Of a stretch of DNA of 50,962 bases, positions 1 through 8,103 are shown piece after piece. The notes under the pieces were generated by a model. It made no database searches, had not been told where the DNA came from, and saw only the letters and a list, made by a program, of their open reading frames with translations. This DNA comes from JBKDZR01 sp047971485 (lineage in GTDB: Bacteria; Pseudomonadota; Alphaproteobacteria; Rhodobacterales; Rhodobacteraceae), in NCBI GenBank assembly GCA_047971485.1, contig JBKDZR010000091.1:1-50962 (forward strand), given 5' to 3'. Every line of letters begins with the position of its first letter. The first letter of the stretch is position 1. The position numbers and the translations under genes were made by a program.

Positions 1-1
1 C

Positions 2-67
2 ATCGCGATCAAGGCGCTCAACCGCATGACCCGCCTCGGGGCTGCGGAATTCCAGCCTGTGTCATGA
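2..67 (+). CDS. C-terminal end of an unidentified protein (partial)
   Basis: The first 67 bases read as an open frame ending in TGA at 65-67. The last residues include the run KALNRMTRLGAAEF followed by QPVS. The gene is cut by the window edge. The frame was chosen because it looks like ordinary protein with GC-rich third positions; one alternative frame reads a few codons further but is rich in Pro, Gly and Cys. I do not recognise the family from 21 residues and assign no function. Confidence 0.4.
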   Translation: MAIKALNRMTRLGAAEFQPVS

Positions 68-185
68 TGTCAGCGGGGTAAGGGGCGATTCCGTCCGAAA
101 TTCGCTTCGTGCAACAAGGTCCCTTGTGCTCCACTTTGTGTCGCACTTACCTGTCCAGATCGTAAGTCTTTGATTTAGAAAACAA

Positions 186-275
186 TGGCGGAGAGACAGG
201 GATTCGAACCCTGGGACCCCGTGAAGGGTCAACGGTTTTCGAGACCGCCCCGTTCGACCACTCCGGCACCTCTCC
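186..275 (-). tRNA. tRNA-Ser (anticodon CGA)
   Basis: Read on the minus strand, the 5' GGAGAGG pairs with TCTCTCC near the 3' end (one G-T pair), followed by discriminator G and an encoded CCA at 188-186. The T arm carries the usual GGTTCGAATCC stretch. The anticodon stem-loop around GGTCTCGAAAACC places CGA as the anticodon. A long variable arm (TGACCCTTCACGGGGTCC region) marks a class II tRNA, as expected for serine. The length of 90 nt is normal for tRNA-Ser. Confidence 0.96.
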
Positions 276-395
276 GCGGGGGTCTCGGCGGGTCTTAGTG
301 AACTGCTCAGGCGGCTGCAAGCCTTTTTCTGGCCCAAGAGATGGACAAGGGGCTGGCGCCCCGTCATCCTGGCTGGACAGGATAAGGAGGGCGCG

Positions 396-1220
396 ATGCG
401 TAGTGTGGTGGCCGCAATTCTGGCATGCGCCTTGCCGGGGCTGATCTGGGCCCAGACCGTGCGCGGGGGCGATGCGGTTCTCGCGGCGTTGCGGCTGGGG
501 GATCTGCTGCGTATCATGCAGATCGAGGCCGTCGAGACAGGCGCTGATCTGGCCGAAGGGGTTGTCTCGGGCGGGCAGATGGTGCGCTGGCGGGCGACGC
601 TGGATCGGATCAATGATTCCGCGCGGCTTTTGCAGGTCATGGCCGATGATTTCGATGCCGTCCTGCCGCCGCAGGACGTGGCACCGATCCTGGCGTTTCT
701 GGAAACCCCGCAGGGGGTGCGGGTGATCGGCTTGGAACTGTCGGCGCGTCAGGCACTGCTCAATCCTGATATCGAAGCGCGTAGCGAGGAAATCTATCGC
801 CAGCGCCGTGCCGCGCGCGATCCGCGGGTGGCCTTGGTGGAACGCTTCGCGCAGATTAATGATCTGGTCGATTCGAATGTCCGGGGGGCGATGAATGCAA
901 ATGTCGCTTTTCTGCAGGGCATGCGCAGCGGTGGCGGTGCGCCGCCTGGGGGACAGAGCGACGTTGAGATCGCAGCGCAAGTGTTGGCGCAGGAACCCGA
1001 AATCCGTGCCTCGACCGAAGAGTGGATCCATGCGTTTCTGCTGATGGCCTATGCGCCGCTGAGTGACGAGGATCTTGGCGCCTATATCGCCTTTTCCGAG
1101 ACATCGGCCGGGCAATCGCTGAACCGTGCACTCTTTTCGGCCTTTGAGCGTATCTTCGTCAGCACCTCGCGTGAAACGGGTGAGGCCTTTGGGCGCTTGC
1201 TGATCTCCGAAGATCTGTGA
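396..1220 (+). CDS. Secreted DUF2059 domain protein
   Basis: This is a 274-residue protein. The N-terminus is a classical signal peptide: MRSVVAAILACALPGLIWAQ, with a likely cut after the Ala before Gln20, so export to the periplasm is predicted. The rest is helical. It contains stretches typical of DUF2059, such as FLETPQGVRVIGLEL near residue 108 and YIAFSETSAGQSLNRALF near residue 230. The start is supported by AAGGAGG five bases upstream. DUF2059 proteins have no established biochemical role. The gene stands between the divergent tRNA-Ser and rplU, with no operon partner. Family assignment is fairly secure; function is unknown. Confidence 0.8.
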   Translation: MRSVVAAILACALPGLIWAQTVRGGDAVLAALRLGDLLRIMQIEAVETGADLAEGVVSGGQMVRWRATLDRINDSARLLQVMADDFDAVLPPQDVAPILAFLETPQGVRVIGLELSARQALLNPDIEARSEEIYRQRRAARDPRVALVERFAQINDLVDSNVRGAMNANVAFLQGMRSGGGAPPGGQSDVEIAAQVLAQEPEIRASTEEWIHAFLLMAYAPLSDEDLGAYIAFSETSAGQSLNRALFSAFERIFVSTSRETGEAFGRLLISEDL

Positions 1221-1248
1221 CCAACGCCGCCGACGGGCTGGATGGTGG

Positions 1249-1277
1249 TTGACTTGACCCGGATTTTTGACGATAGA
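1249..1277 (+). promoter_or_regulatory. Candidate sigma-70-type promoter for rplU-rpmA
   Basis: TTGACT (1249-1254) is followed after 17 bases by GATAGA (1272-1277). The -35 matches consensus at five of six positions; the -10 is weak, as is common in Rhodobacterales. It would give a leader of about 140 nt before the rplU start. Assigned by inspection only. Confidence 0.35.
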
Positions 1278-1309
1278 GCGGGTTCTTGGCCCCGAATGGG
1301 GTCATCACC

Positions 1310-1342
1310 CATGCCGATAAGGCAAAACATGCCGATAAGGCA
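1310..1342 (+). repeat. Two-copy 15-bp direct repeat in the rplU leader
   Basis: The 15-mer CATGCCGATAAGGCA occurs at 1310-1324 and again, without mismatch, at 1328-1342, separated by AAA (period 18). It lies in the predicted untranslated leader of rplU, between a small GGCCCC/GGGGTC hairpin and a GC-rich stretch. No protein is encoded here. It could be a protein-binding or autoregulatory site, or a neutral tandem duplication. Confidence 0.85.
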
Positions 1343-1423
1343 CGCTGTCCACAGGCGGGGCGCACAGTCCCCGGAACGCCGTTGAAACGGGGCCGCCGGA
1401 CGCGGTAAGAGAAGGAAGATACC

Positions 1424-1762
1424 ATGTTTGCGGTCCTCAAGACCGGCGGCAAGCAATACAAGGTCCAGAACGGCGATGTTCTGAAGATCGAAAAGCTTGA
1501 AGCAACCGCTGGCGACAAGATCACCTTTGACCAGATCCTGATGCTGGGCGGCGAGACGCCGACGATCGGCAGTCCGCTGGTGTCGGGGGCCTCGGTTGTT
1601 GCCGAAGTTCTGGAACAGACCAAGGCCGACAAGGTCATCAGCTATGTCAAGCGCCGCCGGAAGCATTCGTCCCAGCGGACCCGTGGCCATCGTCAGCCGC
1701 TGACCGTTGTGCGCATCACCGACATCGTGGCAGGCGGCAAGACCGCTGCGGCCGCCGAGTAA
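1424..1762 (+). CDS. rplU: 50S ribosomal protein L21
   Basis: This is a 112-residue protein beginning MFAVLKTGGKQYKVQNGD, the standard L21 N-terminus. The conserved basic block KRRRKHSSQRTRGHRQP lies at about residues 75-91. L21 binds 23S rRNA in the large subunit. The Ala/Glu-rich tail is slightly extended, as often seen in alphaproteobacteria. A GAAGGAAG ribosome-binding site precedes the start. rpmA follows after 13 bases, so the two are co-transcribed. The leader is unusually long and carries a direct repeat. Confidence 0.98.
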   Translation: MFAVLKTGGKQYKVQNGDVLKIEKLEATAGDKITFDQILMLGGETPTIGSPLVSGASVVAEVLEQTKADKVISYVKRRRKHSSQRTRGHRQPLTVVRITDIVAGGKTAAAAE

Positions 1763-1775
1763 GGAGTAACGACAG

Positions 1776-2045
1776 ATGGCACACAAGAAAGCAGGCGGTT
1801 CATCCCGTAACGGCCGCGATTCCGCAGGCCGCCGTCTTGGCGTCAAGAAATACGGCGGCGAGGCCGTGATCCCGGGCAATATCATCGTGCGTCAGCGCGG
1901 CACCAAGTGGTGGCCGGGCGAGGGCGTTGGCATGGGCAAGGATCACACCATCTTCGCCATGGCGGAGGGCAGCGTGACCTTCCGGACCGGTTTGAAGGGG
2001 CGCACCTTTATTTCGGTGCTGCCGGTGGCCGAAGCGGCGGAATGA
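1776..2045 (+). CDS. rpmA: 50S ribosomal protein L27
   Basis: This is an 89-residue protein beginning MAHKKAGGSSRNGRDS, the conserved L27 N-terminus that reaches toward the peptidyl-transferase centre. The family motif with RQRGTKWWPGEGVGMGKDHT follows. There is no N-terminal pre-sequence of the Firmicutes type. It is preceded by TAAGGAGT. It forms a two-gene unit with rplU, closed by an intrinsic terminator just downstream. Confidence 0.98.
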   Translation: MAHKKAGGSSRNGRDSAGRRLGVKKYGGEAVIPGNIIVRQRGTKWWPGEGVGMGKDHTIFAMAEGSVTFRTGLKGRTFISVLPVAEAAE

Positions 2046-2072
2046 CGCCGGCCCATCAGGTCTGATGAAACG

Positions 2073-2103
2073 GGGGATCGGCGCATGCGTCGGTCCCCTT
2101 TTT
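2073..2103 (+). terminator. Intrinsic terminator after rpmA
   Basis: GGGGA (2073-2077) pairs with TCCCC (2094-2098), with further CG pairing inside, followed by five T. It sits 28 bases after the rpmA stop. The rest of the 305-bp gap to the GNAT gene holds no gene I can see; it includes a short AT-rich patch near 2165-2185. Confidence 0.8.
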
Positions 2104-2350
2104 CTATTTGGGAACATGTGGTAAGGTTTCGTTTACAGTCACTGACTAAAGCTGTGCGTCACTGAATTTTTAACAATCTTATGCACAGCGCTCTTCCGCC
2201 GAAAACTTGACCGATGGTGCCGGGGTGCCCATCTGACAGGGCAGGGAGACGTCCTGGATCACATCTGGTTTTGCCATTCGTTGAAGCAGGGCTTGCGACG
2301 GGTGGGCTATCGGATGCCCGGGGGAGTACAGTGTATTTGGGAGGCGTATC

Positions 2351-2890
2351 ATGATTTTCGAACAGGTTCTCGATCAACCCAGCATCGCCACGGAACGGCT
2401 GTGGCTGCGTCCGCTTCGCCGATCCGATGAAGGGCTGCTGACCCTGTATTCCGGCGATGAACGGGTGGCGCGCAATACCCGCTCGATTCCCCATCCGTTG
2501 CCGCCGGGCACCAGCGCCGCCTTCATTGCGCGGGCTCTGGCCAGTGATCGCAAGTCCGATGTCTGGGTCATGGATGGCGCGTCCGTCGGTCTGGCTGAGC
2601 TGCTGGGCCTCCTCACCTTGACCTCGATTGCGCCGGGTCGGTCGGAGATCACCTATTGGGTGGCGCCGGCCTTTTGGAACACCGGTTTCGCCTCGGAAGC
2701 GGTGCGGGGGCTGTTGAAGGCCAATCCACAATCCGCATCCACCGTGTTTGCCGAGGTTTTTCAGACCAACGCCATCTCGGCGCGGGTTCTGACCAACCTG
2801 GATTTCAACTATATCGGCGATGCCGAGGCCTATTCCGTCGCCCAGGGTCGGACGGTGCCAACCTGGACCTATCTGCGCAAGCTGGACTGA
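2351..2890 (+). CDS. GNAT family N-acetyltransferase (RimJ/RimL-like)
   Basis: This is a 179-residue protein starting after GGGAGGCGTATC. It opens with ATERLWLRPLRRSDEGLL, typical of the RimJ/RimL branch, and ends with the NAISARVLTNLDFNYIGDAEAYS stretch typical of the family's C-terminal strands. The middle (EITYWVAPAFWNTGFASEAV) forms the acetyl-CoA-binding region. Substrates of this branch range from ribosomal protein N-termini to small amines, and the real substrate cannot be read from sequence. A GNAT gene between rpmA and obg is a usual arrangement in this order. It is followed by a strong terminator, so it is probably a single-gene transcript. Confidence 0.85.
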   Translation: MIFEQVLDQPSIATERLWLRPLRRSDEGLLTLYSGDERVARNTRSIPHPLPPGTSAAFIARALASDRKSDVWVMDGASVGLAELLGLLTLTSIAPGRSEITYWVAPAFWNTGFASEAVRGLLKANPQSASTVFAEVFQTNAISARVLTNLDFNYIGDAEAYSVAQGRTVPTWTYLRKLD

Positions 2891-2918
2891 CCTTTTCGAC
2901 CCAGGCCATCCGGCACCG

Positions 2919-2950
2919 GCGCAGCCCCGCTTGAGGCTGCGCTTTTTTTT
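2919..2950 (+). terminator. Intrinsic terminator between the GNAT gene and obg
   Basis: A perfect 8-bp stem, GCGCAGCC (2919-2926) with GGCTGCGC (2935-2942), has an 8-base loop and is followed directly by eight T. It lies 28 bases after the GNAT stop and 41 bases before the obg start. Confidence 0.93.
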
Positions 2951-2990
2951 CGGTATCGCGGGCGGACGCGCCGTTTTCGGGACAGGTCTG

Positions 2991-4037
2991 ATGAAATTCC
3001 TCGATCTTGCAAAAGTCACCATTCGCTCGGGCTCGGGCGGCAATGGCTCGATCAGTTTCCGTCGCGAGAAGTTCATGGAATATGGCGGTCCGGATGGCGG
3101 CGATGGCGGGCGCGGCGGCGATGTCGTGGCCGTGGTGGTGGATGGTCTGAACACGCTGATCGATTTCCGCTATCAGCAGCATTTCTTCGCCAAGAACGGC
3201 AAAGGCGGCATGGGGGCGCAGCGCACCGGTAAAAGCGGTGAAGACATCGTGCTGCGGGTGCCGGTCGGGACCGAGATCCTGGAAGAGGATGGCGAAACAG
3301 TGATCGCCGATCTGACCGAGGTCGGTCAGCGCATCGTCCTGGCGCGGGGCGGCAATGGCGGTTTCGGCAATCTGCATTTCAAGACCTCGACCAACCAGGC
3401 CCCGCGCCACGCCAATCCCGGTCAGCCGGGGGTGGAGCGCGAAATCTGGCTGCGCCTCAAGCTGATCGCCGATGTCGGGTTGCTGGGGTTGCCCAATGCC
3501 GGCAAATCCACGTTTCTGGCGGCGGTGTCCAACGCCCGGCCGAAGATTGCCGATTATCCGTTTACCACGCTGCATCCCAACCTTGGGGTTGTCGGGGTGG
3601 ACAACGTGGAATTTGTCATCGCGGATATTCCCGGGTTGATCGAAGGCGCCCATGAGGGCAGGGGGATCGGGGATCGTTTCCTGGGCCATGTCGAGCGCTG
3701 CGCCGTGCTGTTGCATCTGGTCGATGGCACCTCCGAGACAGTGGCCGAGGATTACCGCACGATCATCACCGAGCTTGAGGCCTATGGGGGTGAACTGGTC
3801 CACAAGCCGCGGGTCACGGTGCTGAACAAGGTTGATGCGCTGGACCCCGAGATCCGGGCCGAGCGGGCGGCGGAACTGGCTGCGTGCTGCGGCGGCGCGG
3901 TGTGGCAGATGTCCGGGGTCAGCCATGAGAATGTGACACCCGTGCTGCGGGCCTTGCGCGGCTTGATTGATGAGGACCGGCTGCGCCGCAAGGGCCCGGT
4001 CGATGACGGCGGGGGGGATGATCCGTGGCGTCCCTGA
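2991..4037 (+). CDS. obg: GTPase Obg/CgtA
   Basis: This is a 348-residue essential GTPase that associates with the 50S subunit and affects ribosome maturation and the stringent response. The glycine-rich Obg fold runs over about residues 1-158 (MKFLDLAKVTIRSGSGGNGS at the start, then GGPDGGDGGRGGDV). The G domain follows with P-loop GLPNAGKST near residue 166, DIPG and NKVD. The ATG at 2991 was chosen because the Obg fold begins exactly there; the in-frame codons upstream cross the terminator. The last 13 bases overlap proB. Confidence 0.97.
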   Translation: MKFLDLAKVTIRSGSGGNGSISFRREKFMEYGGPDGGDGGRGGDVVAVVVDGLNTLIDFRYQQHFFAKNGKGGMGAQRTGKSGEDIVLRVPVGTEILEEDGETVIADLTEVGQRIVLARGGNGGFGNLHFKTSTNQAPRHANPGQPGVEREIWLRLKLIADVGLLGLPNAGKSTFLAAVSNARPKIADYPFTTLHPNLGVVGVDNVEFVIADIPGLIEGAHEGRGIGDRFLGHVERCAVLLHLVDGTSETVAEDYRTIITELEAYGGELVHKPRVTVLNKVDALDPEIRAERAAELAACCGGAVWQMSGVSHENVTPVLRALRGLIDEDRLRRKGPVDDGGGDDPWRP

Positions 4038-5128
4038 ACGACAGCCGCCGGGTGGTTCTCAAGATCGGCTCGGCGCTGCTGGTCGATCGCAACAGCGGTT
4101 TGCGCGCGGCCTGGCTGGCGACTCTGGCCCGGGATGTCCGTGATTTGCGCGCTGAGGGCCGGGATGTCGTCCTTGTGTCTTCGGGCTCAATCGCCTTGGG
4201 CCGGCGGGTGCTGGGCCTGGCCGATGGCCCCTTGCCGCTGGAGCAAAGCCAGGCGGCGGCGGCGGTCGGCCAGATCCGATTGGCCCGCGCTTATGAAGAG
4301 GTGCTTGGGCCGCTGGGGATCAAGACCGCGCAGGTTCTGGTGACCCTGGAGGACAGCGCCGACCGCCGCCGTTATCTGAACACGCGCGCAACCCTGCATC
4401 AGTTGCTCAGCTTCGGGGTTGTGCCCATCGTCAACGAAAACGACACCGTAGCCACCGATGAGATCCGCTTTGGCGACAATGACCGGCTGGCGGCGCAGGT
4501 GGCGGCGACGGTGGGGGCTGACACGCTGGTGTTGCTCAGCGATGTGGATGGGTTCTACACGGCCAATCCGGCGCTGGATCCGACGGCCCGGCGCTTTGAC
4601 GTGGTCGAGCGGATCACCCCTGAGATTGAGGCCATGGCCGGCGAGGGCGTTTCCGGCCTGTCGCGGGGGGGCATGATCACCAAGCTGATGGCGGCCAAGA
4701 TCGCCACCGGGGCCGGGTGCGCCATGGCGATTACCCTGGGCACGCGCGACCGCCCCGTTGCGGCGTTGCGCGATGGGGCGTCGTGCACCTGGTTCCTGCC
4801 TGATACCGACCCGCAGGGGGCGCGCAAGCGCTGGATCGCGGCGATGAAGCCACGCGGAACGGTGCAGGTCGATGCCGGGGCCGCCGCCGCATTGGGACGG
4901 GGCAAGTCGCTGTTGCCAGCCGGGGTTGCCGGCGTGACAGGCCGTTTTGGGCGGGGCGATCCCGTGCGCATTGCCGGCCCGGATGGTGCGACCCTTGGGG
5001 TCGGGCTGATCCGCTACACGGCCGAGGAAACCCGCGCCATTCGCGGGCGCCACACAGGTGACATTGAGACGGTGCTGGGCTATCCCGGTCGGGCTGCGTT
5101 GATCCACAGGGATGATATGGTGCTATGA
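4025..5128 (+). CDS. proB: Glutamate 5-kinase
   Basis: This is a 367-residue enzyme that phosphorylates glutamate in the first step of proline synthesis. The amino-acid-kinase domain spans about residues 1-260 (VVLKIGSALLVD; VSSGSIALG; VNENDTVATDEIRFGDNDRL). A C-terminal PUA domain of about 85 residues follows, as in full-length ProB. The start is GTG at 4025, inside the end of obg, which suggests translational coupling. The end overlaps proA by ATGA. Confidence 0.97.
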   Translation: MASLNDSRRVVLKIGSALLVDRNSGLRAAWLATLARDVRDLRAEGRDVVLVSSGSIALGRRVLGLADGPLPLEQSQAAAAVGQIRLARAYEEVLGPLGIKTAQVLVTLEDSADRRRYLNTRATLHQLLSFGVVPIVNENDTVATDEIRFGDNDRLAAQVAATVGADTLVLLSDVDGFYTANPALDPTARRFDVVERITPEIEAMAGEGVSGLSRGGMITKLMAAKIATGAGCAMAITLGTRDRPVAALRDGASCTWFLPDTDPQGARKRWIAAMKPRGTVQVDAGAAAALGRGKSLLPAGVAGVTGRFGRGDPVRIAGPDGATLGVGLIRYTAEETRAIRGRHTGDIETVLGYPGRAALIHRDDMVL

Positions 5129-6390
5129 AGGATCTGGAGACACTCACCGCGACCATGGACGAAATCGGCCGCAAGGCCCGGGCCGCCGCTGCCGAGCTGG
5201 CCTGTGCCAGCCCGTCGGTGAAACGCGCGGCACTTGAGGCGGCGGCCGAGGCGATGATCGCACGCCAGTCCGAGATCCTGGCCGCCAATGAACAGGATCT
5301 GGGGTTCGCCCGCGAAAAGGGGCTGTCGGGGGCGATGCTGGACCGGCTGCTGTTGACGCCCGAACGGATCGACGGGATCGTCGCCGGCCTGCGCGCCGTG
5401 GCGGCCCAGGACGATCCGGTGGGGCAGGTGATCAGCGAATGGGATCGTCCCACGGGCCTGCATATCCGCCGGGTGCGCACGCCTCTGGGGGTGGTTGGCG
5501 TGATCTATGAAAGCCGCCCCAACGTGACCGCCGATGCCGGGGCGCTGTGCCTGAAGGCCGGCAATGCCGTGATCCTGCGCGGCGGCTCGGAAAGCTTTCA
5601 CAGCTCGGCCGCCATCCATGCTTGTCTGGTAGACGGGCTGCGGGCCGCAGGCCTGCCCGAGGATGCTATCCAGCGCGTGCCCGTGCGCGACCGTGCCGCC
5701 GTGACCGAGATGTTGCGCATGACCGATTATATCGACGTGATCGTGCCGCGCGGGGGCAAAGGGCTGGTTGGCCTGGTTCAGGCGGAGGCGCGGGTTCCGG
5801 TCTTTGCCCATCTCGAAGGCATTTGCCACATCTATGTCGATGCCGCTGCCGACATGGACAAGGCCCGCCGGGTGATCCTGAATGCCAAGACCCGACGCCC
5901 GGGGATCTGCGGGGCTGTGGAATGCATTCTGGTCGATCGCGCCTTCTTTGAGACCCAGGGCGCGCCCTTTCTGGAAGATCTGATCGCTGCCGGGGTCGAG
6001 GTGCGCGCTGATGGCGCGCTTCAGGCCCTGCCCGGTACTGTGGCGGCTGGCCCTGATGACTTCGGTCATGAATTCCTGGACATGATCGTCGCGGCGAAAG
6101 TCGTTGATGGTGTCGAGGGGGCCATCGCCCATATCCGCCGCTTTGGATCCCAGCATACGGACTGCATCCTGACCGAGGATGATGCCGCCGCCGGTCAGTT
6201 CTTCGCCCGGCTGGACAGTGCCATCCTGATGCGCAACGCCTCGACCCAATTCGCCGATGGCGGGGAATTCGGCATGGGGGCCGAGATCGGCATCGCCACC
6301 GGCAAGATGCATGCGCGCGGGCCGGTGGGGGCCGAACAGTTGACCAGCTTCAAATATCTGGTCGACGGCGACGGAACCGTCAGGGCCTGA
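5125..6390 (+). CDS. proA: Gamma-glutamyl phosphate reductase
   Basis: This is a 421-residue NADPH-dependent enzyme of the aldehyde dehydrogenase superfamily that reduces glutamyl-5-phosphate to the semialdehyde, the second step of proline synthesis. The catalytic cysteine is in RRPGICGAVE. The cofactor-binding stretch (VGVIYESRPNVTADA) and the C-terminal FGMGAEIGIATGKMHARGPV are typical. It starts in the ATGA overlap with proB. The last 11 bases overlap the convergent chpT. Confidence 0.97.
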   Translation: MKDLETLTATMDEIGRKARAAAAELACASPSVKRAALEAAAEAMIARQSEILAANEQDLGFAREKGLSGAMLDRLLLTPERIDGIVAGLRAVAAQDDPVGQVISEWDRPTGLHIRRVRTPLGVVGVIYESRPNVTADAGALCLKAGNAVILRGGSESFHSSAAIHACLVDGLRAAGLPEDAIQRVPVRDRAAVTEMLRMTDYIDVIVPRGGKGLVGLVQAEARVPVFAHLEGICHIYVDAAADMDKARRVILNAKTRRPGICGAVECILVDRAFFETQGAPFLEDLIAAGVEVRADGALQALPGTVAAGPDDFGHEFLDMIVAAKVVDGVEGAIAHIRRFGSQHTDCILTEDDAAAGQFFARLDSAILMRNASTQFADGGEFGMGAEIGIATGKMHARGPVGAEQLTSFKYLVDGDGTVRA

Positions 6391-6997
6391 CGCGACGCGA
6401 CAGGCTGATCAGGATGGTGCCGTCCCGGCGGTTCAGTTCCAGTTTGCGGCTGCTTTCCCTCAATGCGGGAAGGGCCAGCCCGAACTGGACCTGTGCCGGG
6501 GTGATCTGGACGTCGTTTTCGTCGCCTTCCAACAAGGACCACAGATCGTCGAGGGGTTTGATCTTCTGGGCCCGGGCGCTGACATGCCAGCCGTCATCGG
6601 CGGCCTGGATCCCGATTTCGCCGCCATAGGGCATGGCGGTTTCACAGCACTGGATCAGCAGGAACAGCAGCTTGGCATCGCGCCGGGCCACGTCCTGTTG
6701 GGAATGCCAGGTGATCTTCAGCCGGCTGCCACGGGTCAGATCCGACAGCAGGGATACGATTTCCTGACGTGCAACCGCCTGATTTTCCCCGGCTGCCCCA
6801 TAGGCGATGCGGTAATAGCGGATGCGTGTGTTGGCATTGGTCAGGCTGTCGTTGATCAGGGCCATCTCGGGGCCGCTTGCCCCACCGCTCATGGAAAGCA
6901 GTTCCAGTCCGTTGCCGATCGCGCCGATCGGGCTTATCAGGTCATGGCAAATGCGTGATCCCAGAAGCTCGGCGAGATTCCGTGTCGTGGCCGTCAT
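6380..6997 (-). CDS. chpT: Histidine phosphotransferase ChpT
   Basis: This is a 205-residue protein. In alphaproteobacteria ChpT passes phosphate from the hybrid kinase CckA to the response regulators CtrA and CpdR, controlling cell cycle, motility and, in Rhodobacterales, gene transfer agent functions. The phospho-accepting His is His18 in RICHDLISPIGAIGNGLELL, the DHp-like helix. The degenerate ATPase-like half follows without a catalytic ATP-binding motif. The ATG at 6997 fits family length; longer in-frame upstream sequence would run across the neighbouring gene. It is divergent from the DUF3553 gene with only about 30 bases between starts. Confidence 0.88.
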   Translation of the reverse strand: MTATTRNLAELLGSRICHDLISPIGAIGNGLELLSMSGGASGPEMALINDSLTNANTRIRYYRIAYGAAGENQAVARQEIVSLLSDLTRGSRLKITWHSQQDVARRDAKLLFLLIQCCETAMPYGGEIGIQAADDGWHVSARAQKIKPLDDLWSLLEGDENDVQITPAQVQFGLALPALRESSRKLELNRRDGTILISLSRRVRP

Positions 6998-7027
6998 ACT
7001 GAACCTTTTATGCGTGGAGGCGTGCGT

Positions 7028-7201
7028 TTGAACGCGTTTCTTGAACCCGGCAGTCTGGTCAGACATCCAGAACGTGCGGATTGGGGGCTCGGACAGGTCC
7101 AGTCGGTGATCGGGAACCGGATCACCGTGAATTTTGAACATGCCGGAAAAGTGGTCATTGATGGCCGTGAGATCGAATTGGTTTCTGTTAGTGAATATTA
7201 A
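7028..7201 (+). CDS. DUF3553 domain protein
   Basis: This is a small protein of about 57 residues (LNAFLEPGSLVRHPERADWG then LGQVQSVIG...). It has a beta-rich, SH3-like look with a NFEHAGKVVIDG strand pair. The start needs judgement: an in-frame ATG at 7010 has no ribosome-binding site, whereas TTG at 7028 lies seven bases after GGAGG (7016-7020) and gives the usual family N-terminus (MNA.LEPG). I therefore prefer TTG; with the ATG it would be 63 residues. Function is unknown. Pairing with divergent chpT hints at shared regulation but proves nothing. Confidence 0.8.
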   Translation: MNAFLEPGSLVRHPERADWGLGQVQSVIGNRITVNFEHAGKVVIDGREIELVSVSEY

Positions 7202-7320
7202 AAGATGACTCCTGCGATTAGTACAACCTTGGGGCGATCATTTTTTCCGCATGGTACACATTCATGTTGCATTCGGCGCACAGTTGACGCGGACGCCGGG
7301 TGCGATCCACGGGGAAGAAC

Positions 7321-8103
7321 ATGACACTGGCGCACAGCCCCCGTTTCGAGGTCCGGTTGGCCGCCACTGACCAGGAGATACAGGCCGCCCAGCACCTGCG
7401 TTACAAGGTGTTCGTGCAGGAACTGGGCAGCGATGGTGATCTGGTCGATCACGATGCCCAACTGGAACGCGACCGCTTTGATCCGTTTTACGATCATCTG
7501 CTGCTCTATGATCTTGCCCGTGATGCTTTGCCCCAGGATCAGGTCGTTGGGGTGTACCGGCTGATGCCTGGGGATCGTGCGGTGGGGGCGGGCGGTTTTT
7601 ATACCGCCGGTGAATACGATCTGTCGCCGCTGATCGAATCGGGTCGACCGCTGCTGGAACTGGGGCGATCCTGTCTGCATCGGGACTATCGTGGTGGGGT
7701 GGCCATGCATGTGATCTGGAGCGCGCTGGCCGAGTATATCCTGGCACGCGGCATCGAGATCCTGTTTGGGACGGCCAGTTTTCACGGCACCGATATCGCC
7801 GGGCTGACGCCGCAATTGTCCTTGCTGCACCATCGTCACCTGGCGCCGCCGGATCTGCGGGTTCGGGCGCTGGCGCAACACTATCAGCCCATGGATCTGA
7901 TGGCCGAGGCCGCCATTGACCGGCCGGCAGCGATGCGCGCGGTGCCGGCCCTGATCAAGGGATATCTGCGCCTGGGGGGATTCGTCGGGGACGGGGCGTT
8001 CATCGACCATGCGTTCAACACCACGGATATATGCCTGGTCCTCGATACCGCGCGGATGAACGATCGCCAGCGCGCCATCTATACAAGGGGCGGGGCGGCG
8101 TGA
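7321..8103 (+). CDS. olsB: L-ornithine N-alpha-acyltransferase (ornithine lipid synthesis)
   Basis: This is a 260-residue enzyme that transfers a 3-hydroxyacyl chain from acyl-ACP to ornithine, the first step to ornithine lipids, phosphorus-free membrane lipids. The fold is GNAT/autoinducer-synthase-like, with the characteristic QAAQHLRYKVFVQELG near residue 20, DHLLLYD, VVGVYRLM and ELGRSCLHRDYRGG. ATG at 7321 is preceded by GGGGAAG at good spacing; a GTG seven codons earlier is less likely. The stop overlaps the olsA start, so both products of the pathway are made from one operon. Confidence 0.9.
   Translation: MTLAHSPRFEVRLAATDQEIQAAQHLRYKVFVQELGSDGDLVDHDAQLERDRFDPFYDHLLLYDLARDALPQDQVVGVYRLMPGDRAVGAGGFYTAGEYDLSPLIESGRPLLELGRSCLHRDYRGGVAMHVIWSALAEYILARGIEILFGTASFHGTDIAGLTPQLSLLHHRHLAPPDLRVRALAQHYQPMDLMAEAAIDRPAAMRAVPALIKGYLRLGGFVGDGAFIDHAFNTTDICLVLDTARMNDRQRAIYTRGGAA

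Noticed and set aside
2179..2187. Match to the DnaA box TTATNCACA (TTATGCACA)
   Set aside because: It is a single site with no cluster and no origin genes nearby; one such match in 51 kb is expected by chance often enough.
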